Assembly (NCBI GenBank): GCA_934561335.1
Contig: CAKTGD010000070.1
Coordinates: forward strand, 1 to 8,490
Reading direction: 5' to 3'
Length of the DNA: 8,490 nucleotides
Source: an uncultured Oscillospiraceae bacterium
GTDB taxonomy: Bacteria; Bacillota_A; Clostridia; Oscillospirales; Oscillospiraceae
Within the stretch, counting starts at the first letter, position 1, and each line of letters opens with the position of its first letter. Made by a program: the position numbers and the translations under genes. Below the pieces are notes generated by a model, which was not told the origin of the DNA, searched no databases, and saw nothing but the letters and a program-made list of their open reading frames with translations. This document shows, piece by piece, positions 1 through 6,004 of this stretch.

Positions 1-1514
1 CCATGCCCCAGACCCGCTTCGTCCTCAGCCGTGCGCTGGAGCTGGGTCACCGGGTCATCGTGGTGATCAACAAGATTGACCGGCCCGATCAGCGCATTCA
101 CGAGGTTATCGACGAGGTGCTGGAGCTGCTGCTGGATCTGGACGCCACGGCCGAGCAGCTGGACAGCCCCATGCTGTTCTGCTCCGCCCGCAACGGCACG
201 GCCAGCTATTCCCCCGATGTGGTGGGCACCGATCTCAAGCCGCTGTTTGACACCATTCTGGATTATATCCCCGCACCGGAGGCCGATCTTGACCAGCCCT
301 TCCAGATGCTGGTCAGCGCCATCGACTACAACGAGTTTGTGGGACGGATCGCCATCGGCCGCATCGAGCGGGGCATTCTGAAGCAGAATCAGGAAATCGC
401 GGTGTGCAACTATCACGATCCCGATGCGCCGGCCAAGAAGGCCAAGGCCGTCAGCATGTACGAGTTTGCCGGTCTGGGCAAGGTGCCCATCACCGAGGCC
501 ACCGCCGGCAACATCATCGCCCTCAGCGGCATCGGCGATATCACCATCGGCGACACCATCTGCGCTCCCGACTGCGTGGAGCCGCTGCCCTTTGTGAAGA
601 TCTCCGCCCCCACGGTGGAGATGACCTTCTCCGTCAACGACAGTCCCTTTGCGGGCCGGGAGGGCAAGTTTGTCACCTCCCGCCAGCTGCGGGACCGGCT
701 GTGGCGCGAGACGCTGAAGGATGTATCTCTGCGCGTCAGCGAGATCGACGGTGTGATGGATGCTTTCAACGTGGCGGGCCGCGGCGAAATGAGCCTGTCT
801 ATCCTGATCGAAACCATGCGCCGGGAGGGCTACGAGTTCCAGGTGTCGCCTCCCCGTGTACTGTACCAGACCATCGACGGCAAGAAGTGCGAGCCTATTG
901 AGCGGCTGGTGGTAGACGTGCCCGCCGAAAGTGTGGGCGCGGTCATCGAAAAGCTGGGCAGCCGCAAGGCCGACCTGATGGAAATGACGCCCATCGGCAG
1001 CCGCATGAAGGTGGAGTTCCTGGTGCCCAGCCGGGGTCTGTTCGGCTATCGCAACGAATTCCTCACCGACACCCGCGGCGAGGGAATCATGGCCAGCGTG
1101 TTTGACAGCTACGCCCCCTACAAGGGTGAGCTGACGCGCCGCAGCACCGGTTCTCTGGTGGCCAGCGAAACCGGCGAGTCCATCACCTATGGCCTGTTTA
1201 ACGCTCAGGAGCGCGGCGTGCTGTTCATCGGCGCCAACGTGGGCGTGTATGAAGGTATGGTGGTGGGCATCAGCCCCAAGCAGGAGGATATCGTGGTGAA
1301 CGTCTGCAAGAAAAAGCAGCTGACCAACACCCGTGCCGCCGGCAGCGACGACGCGCTGCGTCTGGTACCGCCCCGGAAGATGAGTCTGGAGCAGTGTCTG
1401 GAGTTTTTGGCAGACGATGAGCTGCTGGAGGTCACGCCCCAGAATCTGCGTATCCGCAAGACCATTCTCAACCACGAAAGACGGATGAAGGCCACCCACG
1501 GCAAAAAGAGTTGA
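1..1514 (+). CDS. typA: Translational GTPase TypA/BipA, 5'-truncated by window edge
   Basis: Ribosome-binding GTPase of the EF-G/EF-Tu superfamily, implicated in ribosome assembly and stress or cold adaptation. The visible part is 503 codons plus two bases of the preceding codon. It opens at MPQTRFVL, which in TypA follows the G3 region, so about 100 N-terminal residues (P-loop, switch I and DTPGH) lie outside the window and the ATG at 3 is internal. The G4 motif NKID is at visible residues 23-26 and the G5-type SARNG at 61-65. Beta-barrel domain II, the EF-G-like domains III and V and the TypA-specific C-terminal domain follow, ending in a basic tail (RMKATHGKKS). No internal stop or frameshift is seen. 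It ends in TGA followed at once by in-frame TAA. A short GCCC-TTT-GGGC hairpin (1519-1529) precedes the shared terminator. The neighbour on the right is convergent, so this gene belongs to an operon or transcript lying to the left. Confidence 0.96.
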   Translation, partial: MPQTRFVLSRALELGHRVIVVINKIDRPDQRIHEVIDEVLELLLDLDATAEQLDSPMLFCSARNGTASYSPDVVGTDLKPLFDTILDYIPAPEADLDQPFQMLVSAIDYNEFVGRIAIGRIERGILKQNQEIAVCNYHDPDAPAKKAKAVSMYEFAGLGKVPITEATAGNIIALSGIGDITIGDTICAPDCVEPLPFVKISAPTVEMTFSVNDSPFAGREGKFVTSRQLRDRLWRETLKDVSLRVSEIDGVMDAFNVAGRGEMSLSILIETMRREGYEFQVSPPRVLYQTIDGKKCEPIERLVVDVPAESVGAVIEKLGSRKADLMEMTPIGSRMKVEFLVPSRGLFGYRNEFLTDTRGEGIMASVFDSYAPYKGELTRRSTGSLVASETGESITYGLFNAQERGVLFIGANVGVYEGMVVGISPKQEDIVVNVCKKKQLTNTRAAGSDDALRLVPPRKMSLEQCLEFLADDELLEVTPQNLRIRKTILNHERRMKATHGKKS

Positions 1515-1531
1515 TAACGCCCTTTGGGCAC

Positions 1532-1569
1532 AAAAAACATCCCTGTGCAGCTGCACAGGGATGTTTTTT
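1532..1569. terminator. Bidirectional intrinsic terminator, perfect 38-bp palindrome
   Basis: Positions 1532-1550 are the exact reverse complement of 1551-1569. A GC-rich core (CCCTGTGCAG/CTGCACAGGG) is flanked by ACAT/ATGT and runs of A on the left and T on the right. Either strand therefore gives a hairpin ending in a U-tract. It lies between convergent typA and the GH25 gene and can serve both. The last T run supplies the first base of the GH25 TAA stop (complement of 1569-1571), so that reading frame ends at the edge of the stem. Confidence 0.93.
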
Positions 1570-2456
1570 TATTTCTCGGCAGGGATGAACAGCAGGTTCA
1601 TATCCACCTGAATATCAATACCGTCCACCTGTCCGTTGGCGGTATACTGCCACATATCGAATCGGTAGTAAAAATCCGGATAGCTGTTGTAATCCGCCAC
1701 CCACAGGGCATAGTCCGTCAGGCGGCTCAGGTCATAGTGATAGTATCCCTGCTGGCGGTTGATGTACACGCCGGCCCGGTAACCTGCCTCCTCGATGGTC
1801 TGGCAGAAGGCCACGGCGCTGTCGGTCAGGTTGGCGTAATCATAGCCGTTGGTACGGGAGTCCTCCGCCGCAATAGGCTCCCAATCGAAATAGATGGGCA
1901 TTTCCAGCTTGCGGCCAGCCAACTGGGCAAGCACATATTCCGCCTCTTCCCTGCCCTCCTCCGCCGTCAGGGCCTGAGAGAAGAAGTAAACGCCTACATC
2001 GATCCCGGCGGCGCGGGCGCCGTCCAGATGGTTGGCAAACCGCTCATCCGGCTGCAAGGCACCCTTGCCGTAGCCACGGTAGCCAAGGCGGGCGATGGCA
2101 AACTCCACGCCGTCCGCCGCCGCACGCTGCCAGTCTACATTCTTCTGAAATACCGACAGGTCGATGCCCCGGCGGACGGTGTATTCACTGCCCAGATAGT
2201 GGGGCCGACCGTCCAACGTGATGAACTGCCAGCGGCGCAGGGGACTGGCGGCAAAGTTTTCATGAGGCGTCAGCCACACCATGCCGGCGCCATCGTTGAT
2301 ATAGATCTGTCCGGCGTGGGGATCCGGCTCCTCCGGCAGCACCGCAGGCAGCAGCGAACGAAACACCGCGGCCAGCACCACGGCAAAAGCCGCCAGCACC
2401 AGCACCGCCAACACCAACCCCAGTAAGGGCTTTTTCTGTCTCCTCCGTCTGGTCAT
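1569..2456 (-). CDS. Membrane-anchored GH25 (lysozyme/muramidase) family protein
   Basis: Predicted peptidoglycan N-acetylmuramidase held on the outer face of the membrane, 295 residues from the chosen start. Residues 1-10 are strongly basic (MTRRRRQKKP). A hydrophobic segment at about 11-33 looks like an uncleaved signal anchor. Residues 45-95 form a linker or small unrecognised domain, and the GH25 barrel spans about 97-290. Visible GH25 motifs are GIDLSVFQ (Asp99), GVYFFSQA, YFDWE (Asp191 and Glu193, the expected catalytic DxE pair), YRAGVYIN and DMWQYT. It is the last gene of the leftward operon, 10 bp after rlmA. The start is not fully settled: ATG at 2456 gives the most typical basic-plus-hydrophobic N-terminus, but its AAGGAG (2475-2470) is 13 nt away, longer than usual. 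An in-frame ATG at 2489 (11 residues more) would overlap rlmA. Substrate and physiological role, such as wall turnover or spore-related lysis, cannot be read from the sequence. Confidence 0.9.
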   Translation of the reverse strand: MTRRRRQKKPLLGLVLAVLVLAAFAVVLAAVFRSLLPAVLPEEPDPHAGQIYINDGAGMVWLTPHENFAASPLRRWQFITLDGRPHYLGSEYTVRRGIDLSVFQKNVDWQRAAADGVEFAIARLGYRGYGKGALQPDERFANHLDGARAAGIDVGVYFFSQALTAEEGREEAEYVLAQLAGRKLEMPIYFDWEPIAAEDSRTNGYDYANLTDSAVAFCQTIEEAGYRAGVYINRQQGYYHYDLSRLTDYALWVADYNSYPDFYYRFDMWQYTANGQVDGIDIQVDMNLLFIPAEK

Positions 2457-2466
2457 AGGCCTTATT

Positions 2467-3351
2467 TCACTCCTTCGCCATCGCGGCATCGTGCTCCGCT
2501 GCATCATTTACCATCGGGGTAGCCTTGCCGTTGAGGCGTTCAAATACATGGATATCAAAGGCGGCGGTGGTGGTCAGGCTGTCCAGCGCAGCCAGACGGT
2601 CTTTGCCTGCCCGCGGCGTTTTCCAGCAGTAGGGCGTCATGCCGAACAGGGCCTGAATATCCGACTGACAGGGCAGGGTGATCTCGCTGCACACATGACG
2701 GACCGTTACATAGCGAAAGCCGTCATAGGGTGTTTCTCCCGTTTCGTTGCGGTAAGGGCGGTCATACAGCACCTGCTTCATCTCCCACAGGTGCTCCGCC
2801 GCCGGCACCACATAGAGAAAGTGTCCGCCCGGCTTCAGCACGCGGCGGAATTCATCCACGGCCAGCGGAGAAAAGCAGTCCAGCAGCAGGTCGATCTGCA
2901 CATCAGCCAGCGGCAGATGATAGGCGCTGGCCACGGCAATTTCCACCTGAGCGACCTTTTTGGCTGCACGGCGGGCCATATCCTTGGAGATGTCGATTCC
3001 CGCGATCCGGGGCTTTTTCCCCGCGGCAGTCAGGGCATGATGGAGCGCCGCGGTGTAATAGCCCTCTCCGCAGCCCACATCCAGCACCGCCGGGTTTTCC
3101 CCCGTGCAGCTGACCGCCAGCTCACACAGCGCCTGCTGCAAAAAGCCATAATACCCCTTGGAGAGAAAGTCGCTTCGGGCGGCAGTCATGGCCTTGTCAT
3201 CACCGGGAGACTTAGAATGCCGCCGGTTCACCGGCAGCAGATAGGTATACCCCTCTTTGGCAATGTCGTAGCAGTGGCCGCCATGGCAGCGATAGGTATG
3301 CGCGTCACGATGCAGCGGAGCGCCGCACAGCGGGCAGCAAAACAGGCTCAC
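2467..3351 (-). CDS. rlmA: 23S rRNA (guanine-N1)-methyltransferase, RlmA family
   Basis: SAM-dependent methyltransferase expected to modify G745 or G748 in hairpin 35 of 23S rRNA, near the peptide exit tunnel. It has 294 residues with an N-terminal zinc finger (Cys6, Cys9, Cys22, His26). The family signature YDIAKEGYTYLLP (28-40) and a PGDD segment (49-52) follow, then SAM motif I DVGCGEGYY (91-99), the acidic end of beta-2 in GIDIS (118-122) and LKPGG (172-176). The alignable part ends near DIHVFER (266-272), leaving a tail of about 20 residues. The GTG start at 3351 overlaps the TGA of the upstream exporter (4-bp overlap) and has GGAGG seven bases upstream. A longer open frame running upstream to 3558 is antisense-style noise inside the exporter gene. 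Gram-positive members (RlmAII/TlrB type) methylate G748 and gammaproteobacterial RlmAI methylates G745. The target base here is not decided. Confidence 0.92.
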   Translation of the reverse strand: MSLFCCPLCGAPLHRDAHTYRCHGGHCYDIAKEGYTYLLPVNRRHSKSPGDDKAMTAARSDFLSKGYYGFLQQALCELAVSCTGENPAVLDVGCGEGYYTAALHHALTAAGKKPRIAGIDISKDMARRAAKKVAQVEIAVASAYHLPLADVQIDLLLDCFSPLAVDEFRRVLKPGGHFLYVVPAAEHLWEMKQVLYDRPYRNETGETPYDGFRYVTVRHVCSEITLPCQSDIQALFGMTPYCWKTPRAGKDRLAALDSLTTTAAFDIHVFERLNGKATPMVNDAAEHDAAMAKE

Positions 3352-4745
3352 AGCTTTTCCTCCCCCTCCGGCAGCGTTACGTCGTGGATCCATTTGCCCC
3401 TGCGGATACGCCAGAAGCACAAGGGGCATTTCAGCACAGACTCCGCCTGAATGGCGGCCGCCACCCACCAGCAGGAGCTGTGCAGCACCAGCGCCAGCAG
3501 CGCCGTCAGCGGCAGGGCCGCCAGCCACTGCGGGCAGATATCCAGCACGGCGGAGCAAAATACATCGCCGCCGGCGCGCAACACGCCGGTAACGGCGGTG
3601 ATGGAATAGGCGTGGAGCGGAATGGAGGCAAAGCCTGTGACGGCCAGCGCTGTGGCGATCCGCGCCGTCTCGTCAAAAAGGCCGAAGAGGGGGAAAATCA
3701 CCGGCTGGAACAGCAGCGGCACCAGTGCCAGCGCAAACAGCGCCAGCACTACGCCCACCAGAATCGTCACCCACAGCAGGGTATGGCTCAGCTCCAGCAC
3801 TTCTTCGCGGCTCCGCCCCTCGCCGATGGCCTTGCCCACGATAACGGCAGTAGCGGCGCCCAGGCCGAAGCACACCACCAGGAACAACCGGTTCAGATTG
3901 CCCATAACGGCATTGGCCGCCAGATACTCCACAGAGTTGAGCGTATATCCCAGAATCACCGTCAGCATACTGTTGCCCAGACCCCACAGCAGCTCATTGC
4001 ACAGCACGGGAGAGGAATACTTCACGAACCGGCGGAACATCTCCCAACCGGGACGGAAAAAGGCTTTCAGGTGCAGGGGCATGGTCTTGCTGCGCAGGGC
4101 GCAGAACAGGCAGACGGCAAACTCCGCCACACGGCTGAGCAGCGTGGCAATGGCCGCACCCTCTACCCCCAGCATGGGGAAGCCCATCTTGCCGAAGATC
4201 AGCAGATAGTTCATGCCGGTGTTGATTACGGTGGACATGCCGAACAGCTTCATGCCGAAGGAGGAATTCTCTACACTGCGCTGGGCGCTGACGTAGATGG
4301 AGGACAGCATATTGAACACATAGGAAAAGCCGATCACACGCAGATACGGCGCGCCCAGCAGCGACAGCTCATGCTTGTTGCTGAGCAGGTCCATGATCTC
4401 CACCGGCCGCAGAAAGAGGGCGACGGCCACCACGGTTGCGATGCCCACGCCCAGATAGGAGGCCACGCCTATGGCACGGCTGATGTTCTCCAGATCCTTC
4501 TTGCCCCAATACTGGCTGATGAGGATGCCCACGCCGGACTGAACGCCAAAGACGATGGAGATCAGCAAAAACACCGGCACGTTGGCCGTGGTCACAGCCG
4601 CCATGGCCTCGTTGCTCAGCTGGCTGACCATAAAGGTGTCGATCAGCCCCAGTGAAAAGGTGATCAGGTTTTGCAGAGCGATAGGCGCCGACAGGCGGAA
4701 GAGCCGCTCATAAAAGGCGCGGGGTTGTTTCAGTTCTCGGATCAT
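3348..4745 (-). CDS. MATE family multidrug/cation exporter
   Basis: Integral membrane antiporter of the multidrug and toxic compound extrusion family, exporting cationic or amphipathic compounds against a Na+ or H+ gradient. It has 465 residues, normal for the family, with about twelve hydrophobic segments in two homologous halves. The N-terminal signature is visible (RLSAPIALQNLITFSLGLID, then TFMVSQLS). A GVQSGVGILISQYWGKKD segment closes the second helix region. The second half carries VVCFGLGAATAVIVGKAIGEG, the matching MATE motif. The ATG at 4745 has GTGAGG six bases upstream, overlapping the TGA of the cysteine desulfurase gene, from which it is separated by 8 bp. Downstream it overlaps rlmA by 4 bp. 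The substrate is unknown. The pairing with an rRNA methyltransferase allows, but does not prove, a role in tolerance of a ribosome-targeting compound. Confidence 0.94.
   Translation of the reverse strand: MIRELKQPRAFYERLFRLSAPIALQNLITFSLGLIDTFMVSQLSNEAMAAVTTANVPVFLLISIVFGVQSGVGILISQYWGKKDLENISRAIGVASYLGVGIATVVAVALFLRPVEIMDLLSNKHELSLLGAPYLRVIGFSYVFNMLSSIYVSAQRSVENSSFGMKLFGMSTVINTGMNYLLIFGKMGFPMLGVEGAAIATLLSRVAEFAVCLFCALRSKTMPLHLKAFFRPGWEMFRRFVKYSSPVLCNELLWGLGNSMLTVILGYTLNSVEYLAANAVMGNLNRLFLVVCFGLGAATAVIVGKAIGEGRSREEVLELSHTLLWVTILVGVVLALFALALVPLLFQPVIFPLFGLFDETARIATALAVTGFASIPLHAYSITAVTGVLRAGGDVFCSAVLDICPQWLAALPLTALLALVLHSSCWWVAAAIQAESVLKCPLCFWRIRRGKWIHDVTLPEGEEKL
3359..3366 (-). promoter_or_regulatory. 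Ribosome binding site that fixes the rlmA GTG start
   Basis: The minus strand reads GGGGGAGG, followed by seven bases (AAAAGCT) and GTG at 3351. The site lies in the last codons of the exporter gene, and the GTG shares GTGA with its stop codon. This is a classic translational-coupling arrangement and supports the GTG over any upstream start in the same frame. Confidence 0.85.
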
Positions 4746-4753
4746 TTCTTACC

Positions 4754-5887
4754 TCACAGCATAGGAAATCGTGTATTTTTGTGCTGCAAAAGCGCTGCAC
4801 ACAGCCCGTCAATGTCGGAAAAATCCGTCTCGGGGCCAAAGCTGATGCGGAGCACGCCGCCCGCGGTACGCTTGTCAAGGCCCAGCGCCGTTACCACATG
4901 GCTCAGCTTGCCCCGGTGGCAGGCGCTGCCTGCCGACAGGCAGATGCCCTGCGCGCCCAGCTCCGTCACCACGTTGGCGCTGGGATAACCCACCAGAGAC
5001 ACCATCAGAATGTGGGGAGCCTCGCCCTGTCCCACGGCCACCACGCCGTCAATGGCCAGCAGCTTTTCACGGCAGTATGCCTTGATCTCAGCCATATGGG
5101 CCAGCTTGTCCGTCAGGCCTTCGGCACGCAGCTCCACCGCCTTGGCAAAGCCGGCAATCTGGGCGGTGGCCTCGGTCCCGGAGCGGGTGCCCGCCTCCTG
5201 TCCGCCGCCGTGGAGCAGCGGGCGGATATTCCGGATGCTGCCGCCCACATACAGTGCGCCGATCCCCTTGGGACCGCCGATCTTGTGGGCGGAAATACTC
5301 ATCATGTCCACGCCCAGCGCTTTGGGTGCGCAGGGCACCTTCATAAAGCCCTGCACCGCGTCGGTATGCAGCAGGGCACGGCTGCGGCGCTCCTTCAAAA
5401 GCTTTGCAATGTCCGCCAGCGGGAATACGCAGCCGGTCTCATTATTCACCAGCATGACGCTGACCACCGCCGTATCCTCCCGCAGGGCGTCGCCCACCTG
5501 CCGGGCGGTGATATGGCCGGTCTTATCCGGCTTGAGATATGTTACTTCATATCCCTGCGCCTCCAGTGCGCGGCATGTCTCCAGCACAGCGCTGTGCTCT
5601 ACAGTGGTGGTGATGATATGCTTTCCCACATGGCGGTTGTGCCACAGCGCGGAGAGAATGGCCCAGTTGTCGCTCTCTGTTCCGCAGGAGGTGAAGTGCA
5701 GTTCGCCGCTCTGGCAGCCCAACGCCGCCGCGATGACGGCGCGGCAGCCCTCCACCATCTTCCGGGCCTCCTGCCCCATAGGGTACTGGGAGGAGGGATT
5801 GCCAAACTGCTGCGTCAGCACACGGTACATCTCATCGGCAACAGCCGCCGGAATCGGCGTGGTGGCGGCGTGATCCAGATAAATCAT
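4754..5887 (-). CDS. nifS: Cysteine desulfurase, NifS/IscS type (PLP enzyme)
   Basis: Pyridoxal-phosphate enzyme that removes sulfur from L-cysteine, giving alanine and an enzyme persulfide for Fe-S cluster or thio-tRNA synthesis. It has 377 residues. The N-terminus MIYLDHAATTP is typical. Key residues are His98 (VEHSA, ring stacking), NNETG (148-152), Asp176 and Gln179 (HTDAVQ), the PLP-binding Lys202 in SAHKIGGPKG, the RSGTE loop (235-239) and the sulfur-carrying Cys323 in LSAGSACH. The start at 5887 is fixed by GGGAGG with eight-base spacing and by family alignment. The open frame continues upstream to 7222, but that part is antisense to mtaB. It is the first gene of the leftward four-gene operon and is divergent from mtaB, a sulfur-inserting Fe-S enzyme. 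No IscU, SufU or MnmA partner is in the window, so the sulfur acceptor is unknown. The gene could equally be called iscS. Confidence 0.95.
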   Translation of the reverse strand: MIYLDHAATTPIPAAVADEMYRVLTQQFGNPSSQYPMGQEARKMVEGCRAVIAAALGCQSGELHFTSCGTESDNWAILSALWHNRHVGKHIITTTVEHSAVLETCRALEAQGYEVTYLKPDKTGHITARQVGDALREDTAVVSVMLVNNETGCVFPLADIAKLLKERRSRALLHTDAVQGFMKVPCAPKALGVDMMSISAHKIGGPKGIGALYVGGSIRNIRPLLHGGGQEAGTRSGTEATAQIAGFAKAVELRAEGLTDKLAHMAEIKAYCREKLLAIDGVVAVGQGEAPHILMVSLVGYPSANVVTELGAQGICLSAGSACHRGKLSHVVTALGLDKRTAGGVLRISFGPETDFSDIDGLCAALLQHKNTRFPML

Positions 5888-5895
5888 AGCGGTTT

Positions 5896-5901
5896 CCTCC
5901 C
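5896..5901 (-). promoter_or_regulatory. Ribosome binding site of the cysteine desulfurase gene
   Basis: The minus strand reads GGGAGG, then eight bases, then ATG at 5887. Together with the family N-terminus starting MIYLDHAATTP, this rules out the long upstream extension of the frame. Confidence 0.85.
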
Positions 5902-5913
5902 TATTTTTCGGCA

Positions 5914-5935
5914 GCCGGGTCTTGTCATACCCGGC
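5914..5935 (-). promoter_or_regulatory. Hairpin in the leader of the cysteine desulfurase operon
   Basis: A perfect 7-bp inverted repeat (GCCGGGT at 5914-5920, ACCCGGC at 5929-5935) encloses an 8-base loop. If the leftward promoter is right, it lies in the operon's 5' leader, 13 bp upstream of the ribosome binding site. The loop also holds TTGTCA, the predicted -35 box of the rightward mtaB promoter. It may be an mRNA leader hairpin, a protein-binding site, or both. No U-tract follows, so it is not a simple terminator. Confidence 0.5.
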
Positions 5936-5950
5936 AGAATCAAGTATAAT
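5922..5950 (+). promoter_or_regulatory. Predicted SigA-type promoter for mtaB
   Basis: TTGTCA (5922-5927, one mismatch to the consensus -35) is separated by exactly 17 bp from a perfect TATAAT (5945-5950). Transcription would start near 5957, giving a leader of about 48 nt before the mtaB ATG. The -10 box lies in the left arm of the inverted repeat 5943-5982. Confidence 0.75.
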
Positions 5951-5982
5951 GAAATAATATTTTAACGGTACTTCATTATACT
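5943..5982. repeat. Inverted repeat containing both divergent -10 boxes
   Basis: Positions 5943-5953 (AGTATAATGAA) are the exact reverse complement of 5972-5982, and the match extends to 13 of 14 positions (5943-5956 with 5969-5982). The centre is AT-rich. Each arm carries a perfect TATAAT, one for each strand. The symmetry may reflect paired promoters, an operator for a dimeric regulator, or both. Confidence 0.8.
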
Positions 5983-6003
5983 GTATCAAAGAGGAAAGTG
6001 CAA
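5975..6003 (-). promoter_or_regulatory. Predicted promoter for the leftward nifS operon
   Basis: On the minus strand, TTGCAC (6003-5998, a weak -35 keeping TTG) is followed by a 17-bp spacer and a perfect TATAAT (5980-5975). The start would be near 5968, giving a leader of about 80 nt. The -35 sits immediately upstream of the mtaB ATG, overlapping its ribosome-binding region. The poor -35 suggests an activator or a weak promoter. Confidence 0.6.
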
Positions 6004-6004
6004 G

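Noticed and set aside
1524..2426. Open frame of 300 codons on the plus strand opposite the GH25 gene
   Set aside because: It starts inside the typA 3' region and runs through the terminator palindrome. Its composition is that of an antisense shadow and GH25 motifs on the minus strand are clear.
3352..3558. Upstream extension of the rlmA frame by 69 codons
   Set aside because: It lies entirely inside the exporter gene. The zinc finger of RlmA starts directly after the GTG at 3351, which has a good ribosome binding site and overlaps the exporter stop.
3384..4655. Long open frame (423 codons) on the plus strand opposite the exporter
   Set aside because: It is rich in His, Gln and Ala in the pattern of an antisense shadow, with no domain and no start signals of its own. 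The exporter on the other strand is certain.
4781..5965. Plus-strand open frames of 394 and 287 codons opposite the cysteine desulfurase
   Set aside because: They are antisense shadows with no domain and no ribosome binding site, covering a gene whose catalytic residues are all in place.
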